Assembly (NCBI GenBank): GCA_020698575.1
Contig: CM036254.1
Coordinates: forward strand, 23,970,026 to 24,034,025
DNA: 64,000 nucleotides
From: Bostrychus sinensis
Lineage: Eukaryota > Chordata > Actinopteri > Gobiiformes > Eleotridae
Reading direction: 5' to 3'
The stretch's first letter is position 1; every line of letters starts with the position of its first letter. The position numbers and the translations under genes were made by a program. The notes below the pieces were generated by a model that was not told where the DNA came from, made no database searches, and saw nothing but the letters and a program-made list of their open reading frames with translations. Shown here piece by piece: positions 62,710-64,000 of the stretch.

Positions 62710-62885
62710 AAAGGTAAAAATAGTAGTAATAGTGGTAAAGGGCTGGTAACCGTAGTAGTAGCAGCGGCAATAGAAGTTGTAGTAGTAGTAGTTGTAGTAG
62801 TAATGGTAACAGCACTAGTGGTATTAGTAATAGTAGCAGTAGTAGCACTGGTAATTGTAGTGATAGCAGTAGTAGTAATAATATA
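62710..62885. repeat. Imperfect (GTA)n microsatellite
   Basis: GTAGTAGTAG units interrupted by AAT, GCA and GTT variants for about 170 bases, ending just before the LINE. Confidence 0.85.
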
Positions 62886-62899
62886 TATGTGTATGTTAT

Positions 62900-63694
62900 G
62901 AATATGTTATATTCGATTCCAATTTAAATTTTCATCTTCACATCAAAAAAGTCACCCAGTCCTGTTTCCTTCAGCTCCGCACCATCAGTAAAATCAAACC
63001 AGTTCTCTCCCGGTCCGATTTGGAAAAAGTTATCAATGCTCTCATTTTTTCCAGACTCGACTACTGCAACTCTCTCCTCTCAGGTCTTGACAATAAATCC
63101 CTCTCTCGCCTCCAACTTGTTCAAAACGCAGCAGCTAGGCTTCTCTCTGGTTTTAACAGACACCAACACATTACCCCTGTTTTAGCCTCGCTGCATTGGC
63201 TCCCTGTGCGTTTTAGAATTGATTTTAAGATTTTACTGATTACTTTTAAAGCTCGTTTGGGTCTGGCACCCAGCTATATTGCTGAGTTGCTAACGCCCTA
63301 CGAGCCTCCCCGCAGCCTTAGATCCTCAGGCAGGTCCCTTTTAGCTGTTCCAGGGTCGAGACTCAAGACAAAAGGTGACCGAGCTTTTTCGGTCCGAGCC
63401 CCTCGACTCTGGAACGACCTGCCTGAGAAGATAAGGCTGGCACCATCGGTGTCATCTTTTAAATCACTTCTTAAAACGCATTTTTATCGGCTGGCATTTT
63501 TATAACCTATTTATTTATTTATTTATTTTACTATGACTTTTTATTTTGGTACTTCTGTCTGGTTTATTGCACTCTTGCATGTGTCTTTTCTTTGTTGATT
63601 TTATTGTCTTACATTGCTGTGTGCTGTTCAGCACTTTGTAAACCTTGTTTTTTAAAAGTGCTATATAAATAAAGATTTATTATTATTATTATTA
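62900..63694 (+). mobile_element. L2-type LINE, 5'-truncated, C-terminal reverse-transcriptase ORF open
   Basis: From about 62906 to the TAA at 63505 the frame is open. It reads VIFDSNLNFHLHIKKV, SCFLQLRTISKIKPVLSRSD, INALIFSRLDYCNSLLSGLD, LQLVQNAAARLLSGF, ITPVLASLHWLPVRFRIDFK, LGLAPSYIAELLTPYEPPRS and FSVRAPRLWNDLPEKIRLAP. This is the thumb/C-terminal part of the ORF2 protein of L2-clade LINEs. The 3' end has AAAAGTGCTATATAAATAAA and an ATT tail (63676-63694), as in L2. The endonuclease and catalytic RT core are missing, so it is an ordinary 5'-truncated insertion, but a young-looking one. Confidence 0.85.
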
Positions 63695-64000
63695 TATATT
63701 TTTTATTTCGAGCAAGTGAATAGTTCATGGTGTGCAAGTAACAACAGAACACAAGGCTGAAAAAAACAACAACATAAAAATAATAAATTATTGTGTAATA
63801 ATATTCATAACATTCATTTTAGCAAAACAATAAGTTATCTTAATAAACCATACAGAAGTGTTCTGCTTGAAAAGGAGTGGGATGAAGTAAAACTTATTTA
63901 ATCCCACCCCGTCTGTCCAAAATACATAACACAAAAGATAGCTGTATCCTTGCACCACCTTCCCTATGGGCACCAAACCCAAGATTTATCATATAATACA

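Noticed and set aside
1..64000. CRISPR arrays, operons, phage or viral genes
   Set aside because: No regularly spaced repeats, no bacterial gene layout and no viral protein signature; all repeats are eukaryotic types.

Overview
This window is nuclear DNA from a ray-finned (teleost-type) fish. The evidence is intron-rich vertebrate genes, AT-rich non-coding DNA, and many repeats of kinds typical of fish genomes: Tc1/mariner and hAT derivatives, tRNA-derived SINEs, L2-type LINE ends and ATT microsatellites. No bacterial gene, operon, CRISPR array or virus was seen. I cannot name the species, or say which teleost duplicate (a/b) each gene is.

Three protein genes are supported by exon-by-exon reading. 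(1) The 3' half of srf (serum response factor) lies on + from 7187 to 11077: five coding exons with matching splice phases, covering the C-terminal transactivation half. The MADS-box exons lie upstream of the window. (2) A complete fhip2a (FAM160B1) lies on - from 26777 down to 17353: 17 coding exons, every junction in frame, 741 residues. (3) The 5' part of ablim1 (actin-binding LIM protein 1) lies on +: up to three alternative first coding exons (27887, 33503, 36982), each ending in phase 1, and the exon coding the first half of LIM domain 1 (57808-57948). The rest of ablim1 lies beyond the window.

Layout: 1-7186 is srf intron with three DNA-transposon remnants. 7187-11077 is srf coding, followed by its 3' UTR to about 13.3 kb. 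13.3-17.35 kb is the gap between the convergent srf and fhip2a. 17.35-26.8 kb is fhip2a. 26.8-27.9 kb is a probable shared promoter region between the head-to-head fhip2a and ablim1. From 27.9 kb to the end is ablim1 intron holding two further alternative first exons and most of the repeats.

The fhip2a/ablim1 head-to-head pair matches the human chromosome 10 arrangement. srf beside it does not (human SRF is on chromosome 6). SRF and ABLIM proteins both act in the actin/STARS/MRTF-SRF axis, so the linkage is intriguing, but no shared regulation is shown by the sequence. I found no convincing new biological system. The best leads are the alternative ablim1 N-termini, the nested and palindromic transposons, and an intronic GC/purine-rich block that could be an unannotated promoter or exon.
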